A stretch of DNA of 64,000 nucleotides from Streptomyces sp. HPF1205 (GCF_020400825.1 NZ_JAINVH010000025.1:1-64000); one strand, 5' to 3'. Positions 53,524 to 62,216 are shown, counted from the first letter of the stretch. Notes: generated from the sequence alone by a model not told the origin. A program made the numbers and translations.

Positions 53524-54960
53524 TCAGCTTCCGTCCGGCCGGGCCACCACCACGTTCTCCAGCACGCCCAGGGCGTCGGGAACCAGGACCGCGGCGGAGA
53601 AATAGGTGCTGACCAGGTACGACGCGACGGCCTTCTCGTCGATGCCCATCAACCGCATGTTCAGGCCCGGCTCGATCTCGTCCGGGACGCCGGTCCGGTG
53701 CAGCCCGATGACGCCCTGGTCCTGCTCGCCGGTGCGGACGGCGATGATGGAGGAGCTCTGGCGGGCGGTGACCGGGATCTTGCCGCAGGGCAGCAGCGGC
53801 ACGCCGCGCCAGGCGGGCAGGTGGTGGCCGCCGATGTCGGCGGCGCCGGGGTAGATGCCGCGCCGGGTGCATTCCCGGCCGAAGGCGGCGATGGCCTTGG
53901 GGTGGGCGAACAGGTAGCGGGTGTCGCGCCGCATGCTCAGCAGCTCGTCCAGGTCGTCGGGCGTGGGCGGGCCGGAGTGGGTGGAGATCCGCTGGTCGTA
54001 GTCGGCGTTGTGCAGCAGGCCGAAGTCCGGGTTGTTGACCAGCTCGTGCTCCTGGCGCTCGCGCAGCGCCTCGACGGTGAGCTTGAGCTGCTGCTGCGTC
54101 TGGTCCATGGGGTGGCCGTAGAGGTCGGCGACCCGGGAGTGCACCCGCAGGACGGTCTGGGCGACACCGAGCTCGTACTCCCTCGGCTCCGGTTCGTAGT
54201 CGGCGAAGGTGCCGGGCAGCCGCGGTTCGCCGGTGTGGCCGGAGCGGACGGCGATGTCGGCCTCGCCGGAGGAGTTGCGCGGCGCGGAACCGTCGGGGCT
54301 CACCCGCCCCACGTGGGCGCGCAGCGCCGCGTGCCGGTCGGCGACCGCCTGGTAGGCGGACAGCGGCAGCGAGAGCACGGTCACTGCGGTGGCCGCGCGG
54401 GCGGTGAACTCCCAGGTGTGGCCGGCCTCGGCGAGGACCTGACCGCCCAGGGCGTCGCCGTCGGCGAGCACGCCCAGCACGGTCTCCTCCCCGTACGGAC
54501 CCTCGCCGATCCGCTCGACCCTGCCGTGCGCGATCAGGTGGACGTGCCCGGCGTCCTGCCCGCGCTCGGCGACGAGCTGTCCCGGGCCGTACTCGTGCTG
54601 CTCGAACCGCTCGGCCAGCGCGCCCAGCGCCGCCCCGTCCTCGAATCCGCGCAGCAGCGGGAGTTCGCCCAGCTCGGCCGGGACCACCCGGACCCGGGAG
54701 CCGGTCTTGACGAAGGTGATCCGGCCGTCGCCCACCACGTACGACAGGCGGCGGTTGACCCGGTACGTGCCCGCCGCGACGTTCACCCACGGCAGCGTCC
54801 GCAGCAGCCACCGCGAGCTGACGGCCCGCATCTGCGGTTCGGACTTGGTGGTCGTCGCGAGGTTGCGCGCCGCCGCCGTGCCCAGACTGCTCGGCGGCCC
54901 CGCCCGCCCCGCCTCTTCCGCCGCGCCCCCGGCCGGCGCGGCACTCGTCTCGACGGACAC
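53524..54960 (-). CDS. Family 2B encapsulin shell protein (HK97 fold with cyclic-nucleotide-binding insert)
   Basis: 478 residues from GTG 54960 (AGAGG upstream). Disordered N-arm (~1-45), first HK97 segment (MRAVSSRWLLRTLPWVNVAAGTYRVNRRL), a cNMP-binding-like domain inserted at ~95-215 (PLLRGFEDGAALGALAERFEQHEYGPGQLVAERGQDAGHVHLIAHGRV and GDALGG), then the rest of the capsid fold: YELGVAQTVLRVHSRVADLYGHPMDQTQQQLKLTVEALRERQEHELVNN, TPDDLDELLSMRRDTRYLFAHPKAIAAFGRE, CGKIPVTARQSSSIIAVRTGEQDQGVIGL, IDEKAVASYLVSTYFSAAVLVPDALGVLENV. Type 2B shells usually sit beside terpene-synthase or polyprenyl-transferase cargo; none is here. It assembles as a hollow nanocompartment. Confidence 0.88.
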   Translation of the reverse strand: MSVETSAAPAGGAAEEAGRAGPPSSLGTAAARNLATTTKSEPQMRAVSSRWLLRTLPWVNVAAGTYRVNRRLSYVVGDGRITFVKTGSRVRVVPAELGELPLLRGFEDGAALGALAERFEQHEYGPGQLVAERGQDAGHVHLIAHGRVERIGEGPYGEETVLGVLADGDALGGQVLAEAGHTWEFTARAATAVTVLSLPLSAYQAVADRHAALRAHVGRVSPDGSAPRNSSGEADIAVRSGHTGEPRLPGTFADYEPEPREYELGVAQTVLRVHSRVADLYGHPMDQTQQQLKLTVEALRERQEHELVNNPDFGLLHNADYDQRISTHSGPPTPDDLDELLSMRRDTRYLFAHPKAIAAFGRECTRRGIYPGAADIGGHHLPAWRGVPLLPCGKIPVTARQSSSIIAVRTGEQDQGVIGLHRTGVPDEIEPGLNMRLMGIDEKAVASYLVSTYFSAAVLVPDALGVLENVVVARPDGS

Positions 54961-55211
54961 GTGCGTACCTCTTCCTGTCGTCGCCGCGGGTCCGTCCGGC
55001 GCCGGCCCTCCCGGCCCTGGTCCCTCGGCACGCTGCGTGCGGAAGGCTTTCCACTCCGGCCGCCGGGGCAACGTCCGGCGGCGGTCGCACCGGGGCATTC
55101 CGCGGCGCCCGCCCCGCGCCCCCGTACGCTCGCTGGATCGGGTGACGGCCGCGGCCGGTGTCCGTGCGCAAGTGGCTTGACGGCACAGCTCCATCGGCCA
55201 TACTGCCCGCC

Positions 55212-55937
55212 GTGGAGCAGCGCACAGATCACCTCGTCCCGCCGGTCACCGCAGCGGGCATGGACCCCGCCTACATACCCGGCCTCACACCGCCGCCGCG
55301 GCAGCCCGCCGCGGCACCCAAGGCCGCGGACCGGCCCGGCGCCGACGCGGAAACGGAATCCCCGCCGTCGACCGGCGCGGCACGCGATACCGATCAGGAG
55401 CCCGTACGTGATTCCGTACGGGAGCCCGTACGAGAGGGGGTACGCGGCACCCTCGCGGACCTCGTCGGCGACGACGAGGGCGATGAAGCGGAATCCCTTC
55501 CCGAGCCCGACGACGGCCCGGTCTTCGAGGCGTCCGACCACCGCGGAAGCATCGTCGCCGACCACGTCGGCATCACCCTGACGCTGGACGGCGAGGCCGC
55601 CGAGTTCCGCTGGCCCGAGATCGGCGCGGTGGAGATCGGCACCCCGCGGTTCGGCAAGCGGCTCGGCGTCACCGTCCACACCGTCAAGCGCCGTTCGTAC
55701 CAGGGCGACGTCGAGGCCCCCTCGCGGGCCGCGCTCAAGCGGTGGACGGCCGAGCTCGACGCCGTACTCGACGCGCGCTTCGACGAAGGGGCGCCGGAAG
55801 AGCCGGAGAAGGCCGCCGAGGGCGAGCCGGAGAAGGCAGTAGAGGACGCGAAGGCAACCGAGGACGTAAAGGCAGCCGAGGACGTAAAGGCAACCGAGGA
55901 CGCGACGGCCGCGGAGGGCGCCGACTCGCGGGCCTGA
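55212..55937 (+). CDS. PH-like domain protein with acidic/Lys repeats
   Basis: 241 residues from GTG 55212 (GTG 55158 would lengthen it; no SD for either). A Pro-rich start PAYIPGLTPPPRQP, a repeat of (E/D)PVR(D/E)xVRE, then a ~75-residue beta domain (VFEASDHRGSIVADHVGITLTLDGEAAEFRWPEIGAVEIGTPRFGKRLGVTVHTVKRRSYQGDV ... WTAELDAVLDARF) resembling a PH/GRAM-like fold, then EDVKA(T/A) repeats. Conserved in streptomycetes, function unknown. Divergent from the encapsulin gene with 251 bp between. Confidence 0.7.
   Translation: MEQRTDHLVPPVTAAGMDPAYIPGLTPPPRQPAAAPKAADRPGADAETESPPSTGAARDTDQEPVRDSVREPVREGVRGTLADLVGDDEGDEAESLPEPDDGPVFEASDHRGSIVADHVGITLTLDGEAAEFRWPEIGAVEIGTPRFGKRLGVTVHTVKRRSYQGDVEAPSRAALKRWTAELDAVLDARFDEGAPEEPEKAAEGEPEKAVEDAKATEDVKAAEDVKATEDATAAEGADSRA
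55835..55911 (+). repeat. 18-bp tandem repeats encoding (K/A)A(T/A)EDV
   Basis: Three to four copies of GAGGACGTAAAGGCARCC within the PH-like gene, with unusual GTA and AAG/AAA-type codons. Likely expanded by slippage. Confidence 0.7.
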
Positions 55938-56077
55938 ACCGCGGGCCCCGCCTTCCCGCGGTGCCGGTCCGGCGCGGCGCCCCGATGCCGCCGCGTTCCT
56001 CACGGTGCGGGGCGGCTCCGTAACAGGCAGACTCGGAGGGCGGGGCCAGGGCCGGCAGGGGGAAGAGGTGGTGTCCG

Positions 56078-57916
56078 TTGGGCGAGACTCCGCTGCTGGC
56101 CGTGCGCGGGATCTCCAAGCGGTTCGGCGCCGTGCAGGCGCTGAGCGAGGTGGACCTGGAGGTCCGGCGGGGGGAAGCGGTCGGCCTGGTCGGGACGAAC
56201 GGCGCGGGCAAGTCCACCCTCGTCAAGGCGATCGCCGGGGTGGCCCCGCCGGACAGCGGCGTCATCGAGTGGAACGGCCGCCCGGTGGCGCTGCGCCGCC
56301 CGTCCGACGCGCGGCGGCTGGGCATCGCGACCGTTCACCAGGACCTGTCGCTGTGCGACAACCTCGACACGGTCGGCAACCTCTTCCTCGGCCGTGAGCT
56401 GCGCCGCTTCGGCCGCCTGCGCGAGGTCGAGATGGAGGAGCGCTCGCGCGCCCTGCTGGACGCCCTGTCGGTACGCATACCCAGCCTCCGGGTGCCGGTC
56501 GCGTCCCTGTCGGCCGCCCAGCGGCAGGGTGTGGCGATAGCCCGCGCCCTGATCGGGGACCCCCAGCTCGTCATCCTGGACGAGCCCACCGCCGCGCTTG
56601 AGCCCGCCCAGGCCGCCCTCGTCCTGGACATGATCCGGCGGATGCGCGACCGGATGCTGGGCGTCCTCCTGGTCAGCCCGGAGATGGAGGAGGTCCGGCC
56701 GGTCGCCGACCGGGTCGCGGTGCTGCGGGTCGGCCGCAACACCGGCGTCTTCGACACGAAGTACACCACCCAGGAGCAGATCGACTCGGCCGTCACCGGC
56801 AACACCACCGCCGCCGTCACCCTGCAGCGCAGCCTGCTCCCGCACGGCCTGCCCGAGCAGAACGCCCTGGACGTCGCCTACCGCTACCTGCCCGCCCAGG
56901 CCGGTGTCGGCGGCGACTGGTTCGACGTCATCCCGCTGCCCGGCGCCCGCGTCGCCCTGGTCGTCGGCGACATCGTCGGGCACGGCATGCACGCGGCCGC
57001 CACCATGGGCCGGCTGCGTACCGCCGTGCACAACTTCTCCATGCTCGACCTGCCGCCCGACGAACTGCTCGTCCACCTGGACGAGCTCGTGGCGCGCATC
57101 GACAAGGAGGAGGGCACCGGGGTGCCCACCGCCGGCGCGACCTGCCTGTACGCGATCTACGACCCGGTCTCGCGCTGCTGCGAGCTGGCCAGGGCCGGCC
57201 ACCTGCCGCCCGCCCTGGCCCTGCCGGACGGCACGGTGGAGTACCTGGAGGTGCCGCCGGGCCCGCCGCTCGGCGTGGGCGGCCTGCCCTTCGAGGCGGT
57301 GCGGCGCCGGCTGCCCGAGGGAAGCCGGCTGGTGCTCTACACCGACGGCCTCGTCGAGGACCGGCGGCGGGACATCGACGAGGGCCTGGACCTGCTGGCG
57401 GGCGCGCTGGCCGGCGCCGACGACCGGAGCCCGGACGAGCTCTGCGACGCCGTGCTCGCCACACTGATGCCGGACCAGCAGCGCGACGACATCGCCCTGC
57501 TCGTCGCCCGCACCAGCGCCCTGCCCGCGGACCGGATCGCGCGCTGGGACGTACCGCCCGATCCCGCGGCCGTGGCCGACATCCGCGACGACGCCAGCAA
57601 CCAGCTGGCCGGCTGGGGCCTGGAGGACCTGGTCTTCACCACCGAGCTGGTGCTGAGCGAGCTGATCACCAACGCCATCCGCTACACCGCCGGGCCCATC
57701 CACGTACGGCTGCTGTTCGACCGCACCCTCATCTGCGAGGTCGCCGACGCCAGCAGCACCTCCCCCCATCTGCGCCACGCCGCCAGCACCGACGAGGGCG
57801 GGCGCGGCCTGTTCCTGGTCGCCCAGCTCTCCACCCGCTGGGGCACCCGCTACACCCCCGAGGGCAAGGTCATCTGGGTGGAGCAGGAGTTTCCGCAGGG
57901 CTTTCCGCAGGGCTGA
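56078..57916 (+). CDS. Fusion of sugar-ABC-type ATPase, PP2C (SpoIIE) phosphatase and RsbW-like ATPase
   Basis: 612 residues in one frame. ~1-235: RbsA-type ABC domain, Walker A GTNGAGKST (39-47), Walker B LVILDEPTAAL (~165), signature LSAAQRQGVAIARAL (degenerate LSGGQ). ~245-470: PP2C/SpoIIE domain starting LQRSLLPHGLPEQNALDVAYRYLPAQAGVGGDWFDV, with metal-ligand DIVGHG and YTDGLVEDR. ~480-612: GHKL ATPase with FTTELVLSELITNAIRYT and ASTDEGGRGLFLVAQLS. SpoIIE-HATPase fusions are common in streptomycetes; an N-terminal ABC half is not. No transporter partner genes adjoin. It could couple a nucleotide- or transport-linked signal to partner-switching regulation. TTG start with GGAAGAGG upstream; ends 47 bp inside the convergent regulator gene. 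Confidence 0.85.
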   Translation: MGETPLLAVRGISKRFGAVQALSEVDLEVRRGEAVGLVGTNGAGKSTLVKAIAGVAPPDSGVIEWNGRPVALRRPSDARRLGIATVHQDLSLCDNLDTVGNLFLGRELRRFGRLREVEMEERSRALLDALSVRIPSLRVPVASLSAAQRQGVAIARALIGDPQLVILDEPTAALEPAQAALVLDMIRRMRDRMLGVLLVSPEMEEVRPVADRVAVLRVGRNTGVFDTKYTTQEQIDSAVTGNTTAAVTLQRSLLPHGLPEQNALDVAYRYLPAQAGVGGDWFDVIPLPGARVALVVGDIVGHGMHAAATMGRLRTAVHNFSMLDLPPDELLVHLDELVARIDKEEGTGVPTAGATCLYAIYDPVSRCCELARAGHLPPALALPDGTVEYLEVPPGPPLGVGGLPFEAVRRRLPEGSRLVLYTDGLVEDRRRDIDEGLDLLAGALAGADDRSPDELCDAVLATLMPDQQRDDIALLVARTSALPADRIARWDVPPDPAAVADIRDDASNQLAGWGLEDLVFTTELVLSELITNAIRYTAGPIHVRLLFDRTLICEVADASSTSPHLRHAASTDEGGRGLFLVAQLSTRWGTRYTPEGKVIWVEQEFPQGFPQG

Positions 57917-58733
57917 GGGGGGCCGGGTCCGGTGCGGGCCCGGCGGTGGCGTCCGGGTCAGGCGCGCGTTCCGCGGTGGCGTCCGGGGGCGACGCGGGCT
58001 CGGGGGTGGCCTCGGGCGGCGGCGCGGCTTTCGCGTACAGGATGTCGCGGGCCTGCTCGGCGGCGCGGGTGATGCTCTCGGTGACGAAGTCGACGAAGCG
58101 GGCGGCGTTCTCCAGGCGGGCACCGGCCCGGGTGCCCGGGCCGAGGACGCCGACGCCCTCCCGGGTGATCTCGACGAGCTGGGCGTTGGACCGGGCGCTG
58201 GCCATCATCGCCTGGTACCAGACGTCGTCGTCGACGACGTAGCGCTCGCGCCGCCGCTCGTCGCGCTCCCGGCGGACGAGGCCCTGGGTGTCCAGGAACG
58301 CGATGGCCTTGGAGACGGACGCCGGGCTGACCTGGAGGCGCTGGACGAGTTCGGACGCGGTGAGGCTGCCGCTGTCGGTGGTGTAGAGGCAGGCCAGCAC
58401 CCGGGACATCATCGTGGGCAGGCCGGCCCCCATGAGCACGGTGGTGAACTTCTCCTCGTACGCGCGCACGGCCTCCGCGTCGCGCCCGTGCGCCTGCGGG
58501 GGCGTACCCGGGGCCTTGGGAGCGGTCCGCCGGCGGCGGTGGGCGCGGTGCTCGGTGGCGCGGTGGGCGAGGTCGGCCCGGTAGGCGGTGGGGCCGCCGT
58601 TGCGCATCACCTCGCGCGTGACCGTCGAGGTCGGACGGTCCAGGCGTCTGGCGATCTCGGCGTAGGCGAGGCCGTCGGCCAGGCCCAGCGCGATCTGCCG
58701 GCGCTCCTGCTGGGTCAGTCTGCCTCCCGGCAT
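57870..58733 (-). CDS. MarR/GbsR-like regulator with N-terminal HTH_38
   Basis: 287 residues from ATG 58733 (AAGGAGG upstream). N-terminus: LTQQERRQIALGLADGLAYAEIARRLDRPTSTVTREVMRNGG, an HTH_38 as in IS30-type proteins. Middle: KFTTVLMGAGLPTMMSRVLACLYTTDSGSLTASELVQRLQVSPASVSKAIAFLDTQGLVRRERDERRRERYVVDDDVWY, a GbsR-type winged helix. C-terminus: Pro/Ala-rich tail. It reads as a one-component transcription factor with two DNA-binding units. It likely binds the CATTGCAATG sites in its own divergent promoter and controls the DUF4097 gene. Confidence 0.88.
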   Translation of the reverse strand: MPGGRLTQQERRQIALGLADGLAYAEIARRLDRPTSTVTREVMRNGGPTAYRADLAHRATEHRAHRRRRTAPKAPGTPPQAHGRDAEAVRAYEEKFTTVLMGAGLPTMMSRVLACLYTTDSGSLTASELVQRLQVSPASVSKAIAFLDTQGLVRRERDERRRERYVVDDDVWYQAMMASARSNAQLVEITREGVGVLGPGTRAGARLENAARFVDFVTESITRAAEQARDILYAKAAPPPEATPEPASPPDATAERAPDPDATAGPAPDPAPLSPAESPAETPAPPR

Positions 58734-58783
58734 CGCGGCCTCCTTCGTGGTCCGTCGCGTGCCGAGCTTAGCGTTCACTCGCG

Positions 58784-58797
58784 TTCATTGCAATGAA
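58784..58797. promoter_or_regulatory. Operator palindrome TTCATTGCAATGAA
   Basis: Perfect 14-bp palindrome between the MarR-type gene and the DUF4097 gene. Its core CATTGCAATG recurs at 58830-58839 and is AT-rich compared with the surroundings. Confidence 0.8.
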
Positions 58798-58829
58798 TGG
58801 CAGGGGGGGTGTTGCGTTACCCGCATGGC

Positions 58830-58842
58830 CATTGCAATGAAT
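58830..58842. promoter_or_regulatory. Second CATTGCAATG operator
   Basis: CATTGCAATGAAT, sharing a 12-bp ATTGCAATGAAT direct repeat with the first site, 44 bp apart (about four helical turns, same face). A third weaker inverted repeat, GCAACG-ATCG-CGTTGC at 58877-58892, lies closer to the DUF4097 start. Confidence 0.75.
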
Positions 58843-58954
58843 ATGTGGATGTGAGCTGCGAATATAGCCAGATGATGCAACGATCGCGTTGCCGAATCCG
58901 TGAAAGCAACGTAGCGTTTCTGTCATCGCGAACAACGAGCCGAAGGAGCGCACG

Positions 58955-59647
58955 ATGCAGAAGCAGCAGAACGGGACACGGACGTTCGACACCCCCGCGC
59001 CCATCGCGGTCGTCCTCGACATCCCCGCGGGACTCATCCGCTTCATCGCCGCCGACCGGACCGACACCACGGTCGAGGTCCTGCCCGCGGACGCGGCCAA
59101 GACCGCCGACGTGAAGGCCGCCGAGCAGGTCGAGGTGGCGTACGGCGACGGCGTGCTGCGGATCCAGTCGCCGGGTGCGAAGAGGCGGATCCTCGGCCCT
59201 TCCGGGTCCCTTGAGGTGACCGTCCAACTGCCCGCGGGTTCCCGGGTCGAGGCCAAGGCGCCGCTGGCCGAACTCCGCGGTGTCGGGCGGCTCGGCGACG
59301 TCGTCTTCGAGGGCGCGCAGGCCACCGTCAAGCTCGACGAGACCGAAGGCGCCCGCGTCACCCTCCAGGCGGGCGACGTGCGCGTCGGCCGCCTCGGCGG
59401 CCCCGCGGAGATCAGCACCCAGAAGGGCGACCTCGTCGTCACCGAGGCCGTGCGGGGCGAGGTCGTCCTGCGCACCCAGCACGGGGACATCTCGGTCGGC
59501 GCCGCCCGCGGCGTCTCCGCCGCCCTGGACGCCGGCACCGCGTACGGCCGGATCGACAACGCGCTCAAGAACGCCGACGGCGCCGCCGCGGGCCTGACCG
59601 TCCACGCGACCACCGCCTACGGCGACATCACCGCCCGCAGTCTGTGA
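58955..59647 (+). CDS. DUF4097-family beta-repeat protein
   Basis: 230 residues, cytoplasmic (no signal). An all-beta right-handed solenoid: repeated strands such as IRFIAADRTDTTVEVLP, GSLEVTVQLPAGSRVEAKAPLAELRGVGRLGDVVFEGAQATVKL and GPAEISTQKGDLVVTEAVRGEVVLRTQHGDISV, ending LTVHATTAYGDITARSL. The DUF4097 family is of unknown function, often next to regulators of envelope stress. Start ATG 58955 with CGAAGGAG upstream. Confidence 0.87.
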   Translation: MQKQQNGTRTFDTPAPIAVVLDIPAGLIRFIAADRTDTTVEVLPADAAKTADVKAAEQVEVAYGDGVLRIQSPGAKRRILGPSGSLEVTVQLPAGSRVEAKAPLAELRGVGRLGDVVFEGAQATVKLDETEGARVTLQAGDVRVGRLGGPAEISTQKGDLVVTEAVRGEVVLRTQHGDISVGAARGVSAALDAGTAYGRIDNALKNADGAAAGLTVHATTAYGDITARSL

Positions 59648-59968
59648 ATCCCCGCCTGAATCCCCGCTTCCTTTACGGAGGGCGCGGAGGGTGCGGAGGG
59701 GCGGCGTGCGCCGGTGCCCGGCCGGTGTGCGCCGCCCCGTTCGTGCGCGCGGGGTGGGGGCCGTCAGCCATGTGCGGGGCGCGGGGCCACCTGCGGGACG
59801 CGGGGCCATGTGCGGCACGCGTGGCCACGCGGCGGCCACAACTCCCCGACGGGAAGGGGAACGTGCCGCGAATTCCCTGTCGGCGGTCTACCCGCGTAGC
59901 CCCGTCTGGGGTGTCATGGACACGATCCTGGCGCTCCAGGCCGGGCCGCTCGCCACCGGGAGACCCCC
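59648..59968. other. Intergenic region
   Basis: 321 bp before the HNH gene. Imperfect repeats of GCGGG(G/A)CGCGGGGCCA(C/T)(C/G)TGCG occur around 59772-59825. No gene or operator is recognised. Confidence 0.5.
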
Positions 59969-60574
59969 ATGCGCTCCATCAGCCGAATACGCCCCGCGTC
60001 CCCCACCACCGCCTGTACCACCGCCGCCCGCACCACCGCGTCCCCCGCCCGTTCCGCGTCCCGTACCGCGGCCGCCGGCTCCGCGCTCGCGCTCGCCGTC
60101 AGCGCTCTGGTCATCGGCGTCGGCGCGGGCGCCGCCCACGCGAGCACCTGCTCGCAGGCGTACCTGCCGCTGCCCGACCCGTACTGCACCCCGGGCGCGT
60201 ACAACCCGGACGTGACGCAGTCCACCATCCGCAGCACGATCTGCGTGTCCGGCTGGACCGGGACCGTGCGGCCGCCGACCTCGTACACCAACGCGCTCAA
60301 GCAGCAGGGCATCGCCGACTACGGCTACTCCGACACCAACATGTCGGACTACGAGGAGGACCACCTGGTCCCGCTGGAGCTCGGCGGCGCGCCGCGCGAC
60401 CCGGGCAACCTGTGGCCCGAGCCGCACTACGGCACGAAGACCGCGTACACCAAGGACGGCGTGGAGACCAAGCTCAAGAACGCCGTCTGCAACGGCACCA
60501 TCACCCTGGCCTCGGCCCGCAGCGCGATCCGTACCGACTGGACCACCGCGCTCCAGGTCACGGGCATCGGCTGA
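59969..60574 (+). CDS. Secreted HNH-endonuclease-like protein
   Basis: 201 residues. A long Thr/Ala/Arg-rich N-terminus with signal core (SALALAVSALVIGVGAGAAHA), then STCSQAYLPLPDPYCTPGAYNPDVTQSTI. The HNH-like ββα core is MSDYEEDHLVPLELGGAPRDPGNLWPEPH, with H, N and H as the metal/catalytic residues; KTAYTKDGVETKLKNAVCNG follows. Disulphides likely. Probably an extracellular nuclease. GGGAGA precedes ATG 59969. Confidence 0.85.
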   Translation: MRSISRIRPASPTTACTTAARTTASPARSASRTAAAGSALALAVSALVIGVGAGAAHASTCSQAYLPLPDPYCTPGAYNPDVTQSTIRSTICVSGWTGTVRPPTSYTNALKQQGIADYGYSDTNMSDYEEDHLVPLELGGAPRDPGNLWPEPHYGTKTAYTKDGVETKLKNAVCNGTITLASARSAIRTDWTTALQVTGIG

Positions 60575-60649
60575 CGGCGGCGGCCGGGCCGGGAGCCCCG
60601 CGGCTCCCGGCCCGGCCGCGTCGGTGTCAGCGTGCCGGACGGGCGTGTG

Positions 60650-61852
60650 TCAGAAGGCGCCGGTCCCGTTCGGGGTGCCGAGGCCGGTCGGGCCGTCCCA
60701 GCCGGTGCGGGCGTTGCACCACTGGGTGGTGGGGCAGGAGCCGTTGCTGCCGGAGGTCACGTCCCACAGGGACGAGGCGTGGGTGTAGGGGTAGTTGTTG
60801 TCGATCGAGGCCGTGTTGCCGGCCAGGGCGAACACCGAGGCGATGACCGGGGAGGACACGCTGGTGCCGCCGAAGACCATCCAGCCGGACATGCCCTGGT
60901 AGGTGGTGCTGTCGTAGACGGCGACGCCGGTGGCGGGGTCGGCGACCGCGGAGACGTCGGCCTCGGCGCGCTTGGCGCAGCCGGTGCCGAAGGACGCGGC
61001 GCCGCTGAGCGCGGTGTTGTACGCGGAGCAGCCGCTGCCCGCGCCGCTCCACGCGCTCTCGGTCCAGCCGCGCGAGGTGGAGGCGGACTTCAGGCTGGTG
61101 CCGCCGACGGCGGTGACGTAGTGGGAGTCGGCCGGATAGCTCGCGCCGTAGCCGCTGTCACCGGAGCTCGCGGTCACCGCGATGCCCGGGTGGTTGTAGT
61201 ACGAGCCGTAGTTCGCGTCGGAGGCGTCGGAGCCGCCGTAGCTGTTGCTGATCGCCACCACGCCGGAGGTCGCCGCGGCCCGGTTGACCGCCGCGCCCAG
61301 GTTGGCGAAGGACGGGGTCTTCGCCTCGACCAGGAGGATGTGGCAGTTGGGGCAGATCGCCGAGACCATGTCGAGGTCGAGCGAGATCTCCTCCGCCCAG
61401 CCGCCGTCCTTCTTCGGGTAGGAGGTGCCGCCGTTCTGATCGACCTTCTTGAAGCAGCCGTTGGCCGTGGTGCAGGCGGGCAGCCCGAACTGGCTGCGGT
61501 AGACGCCCAGGTCCGCCTCCGCGGTGGGGTCGTCGTACGCGTCCACGATCGCGACCGTGCGGCCCGAACCGGCGGTGCTCGACGGCAGGTTGTACGCGGA
61601 CTGCAGGGCGGCGGGCCCGAAGCCGGATGGCGTGGCTTGGGGGGCAAGGGACTTGGCGGACACGAGGTCGGTGCGGACCAGCGCCTTGCAGGCGGCGAAT
61701 CCGGCCTTGGCGGTGGCGCACGAGTGCGCCGCCTTCGCCGTGGCCGGGACCTGCGACGTGGCGTGCGAGATTGCCGCGGGACCGAGGACCGTCAACGGGA
61801 TCGCCGTCAGGGCCGCGGCCACGGTGCTCACCAGCCGTGCGCGCAAGTGCAT
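60650..61852 (-). CDS. Secreted S53 (sedolisin) family protease without the usual prodomain
   Basis: 400 residues. Signal peptide (MHLRARLVSTVAAALTAIPLTVLGPAAISHA), ~40-residue spacer, then catalytic domain: IVDAYDDPTAEADLGVYRSQFGL, WAEEISLDLDM (Glu155, Asp159 of the catalytic set), HILLVEAKTPSFANLGAAV, SNSYGG, ASSGDSGYG (oxyanion Asp) and GGTSVSSPV (nucleophile Ser). It lacks the ~180-residue Pro-kumamolisin activation domain, as in several streptomycete sedolisin-like proteins. SD AAGGAG six bases before ATG. Confidence 0.9.
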   Translation of the reverse strand: MHLRARLVSTVAAALTAIPLTVLGPAAISHATSQVPATAKAAHSCATAKAGFAACKALVRTDLVSAKSLAPQATPSGFGPAALQSAYNLPSSTAGSGRTVAIVDAYDDPTAEADLGVYRSQFGLPACTTANGCFKKVDQNGGTSYPKKDGGWAEEISLDLDMVSAICPNCHILLVEAKTPSFANLGAAVNRAAATSGVVAISNSYGGSDASDANYGSYYNHPGIAVTASSGDSGYGASYPADSHYVTAVGGTSLKSASTSRGWTESAWSGAGSGCSAYNTALSGAASFGTGCAKRAEADVSAVADPATGVAVYDSTTYQGMSGWMVFGGTSVSSPVIASVFALAGNTASIDNNYPYTHASSLWDVTSGSNGSCPTTQWCNARTGWDGPTGLGTPNGTGAF

Positions 61853-62216
61853 ATGACTCTCCTTGGGTTGGGGAGATCTGCGACGGCGTCAGCGTCGTCG
61901 AAGAACGCCCTAAGAGAAAGCCATGGAACGTTAAAGTCTTGAGTCGCTTGTGAGTCCTGCCTGCGCGAATGCGGCTTCGGTGGACTATCGTCTGACATGT
62001 CCATGATTGACGTGCGTGTGTCCGTGAAGGGGTGGGGGGTTCCCGCGGTTGGCTTGTTCAATCCTTCGTGGCCGGATTGTTATGAGAGCGAATCGGAAGG
62101 CTGCGCACAATCCGGTCATCCGTCACTCTGTGCCCCAGTCCGGGACTTGACGGGTGCCCTCGCGCCCCCGGAATCTTGGTGACCTCCCCCCGCTCCACCT
62201 TCGTCCTCAGGTTGGT
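61853..62216. other. Divergent promoter region of S53 protease and LAXTG protein genes
   Basis: 364 bp, less GC-rich than average (AAGCCATGGAACGTTAAAGTCTTGAG near 61919). No gene supported; promoters not confidently placed. Confidence 0.5.
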
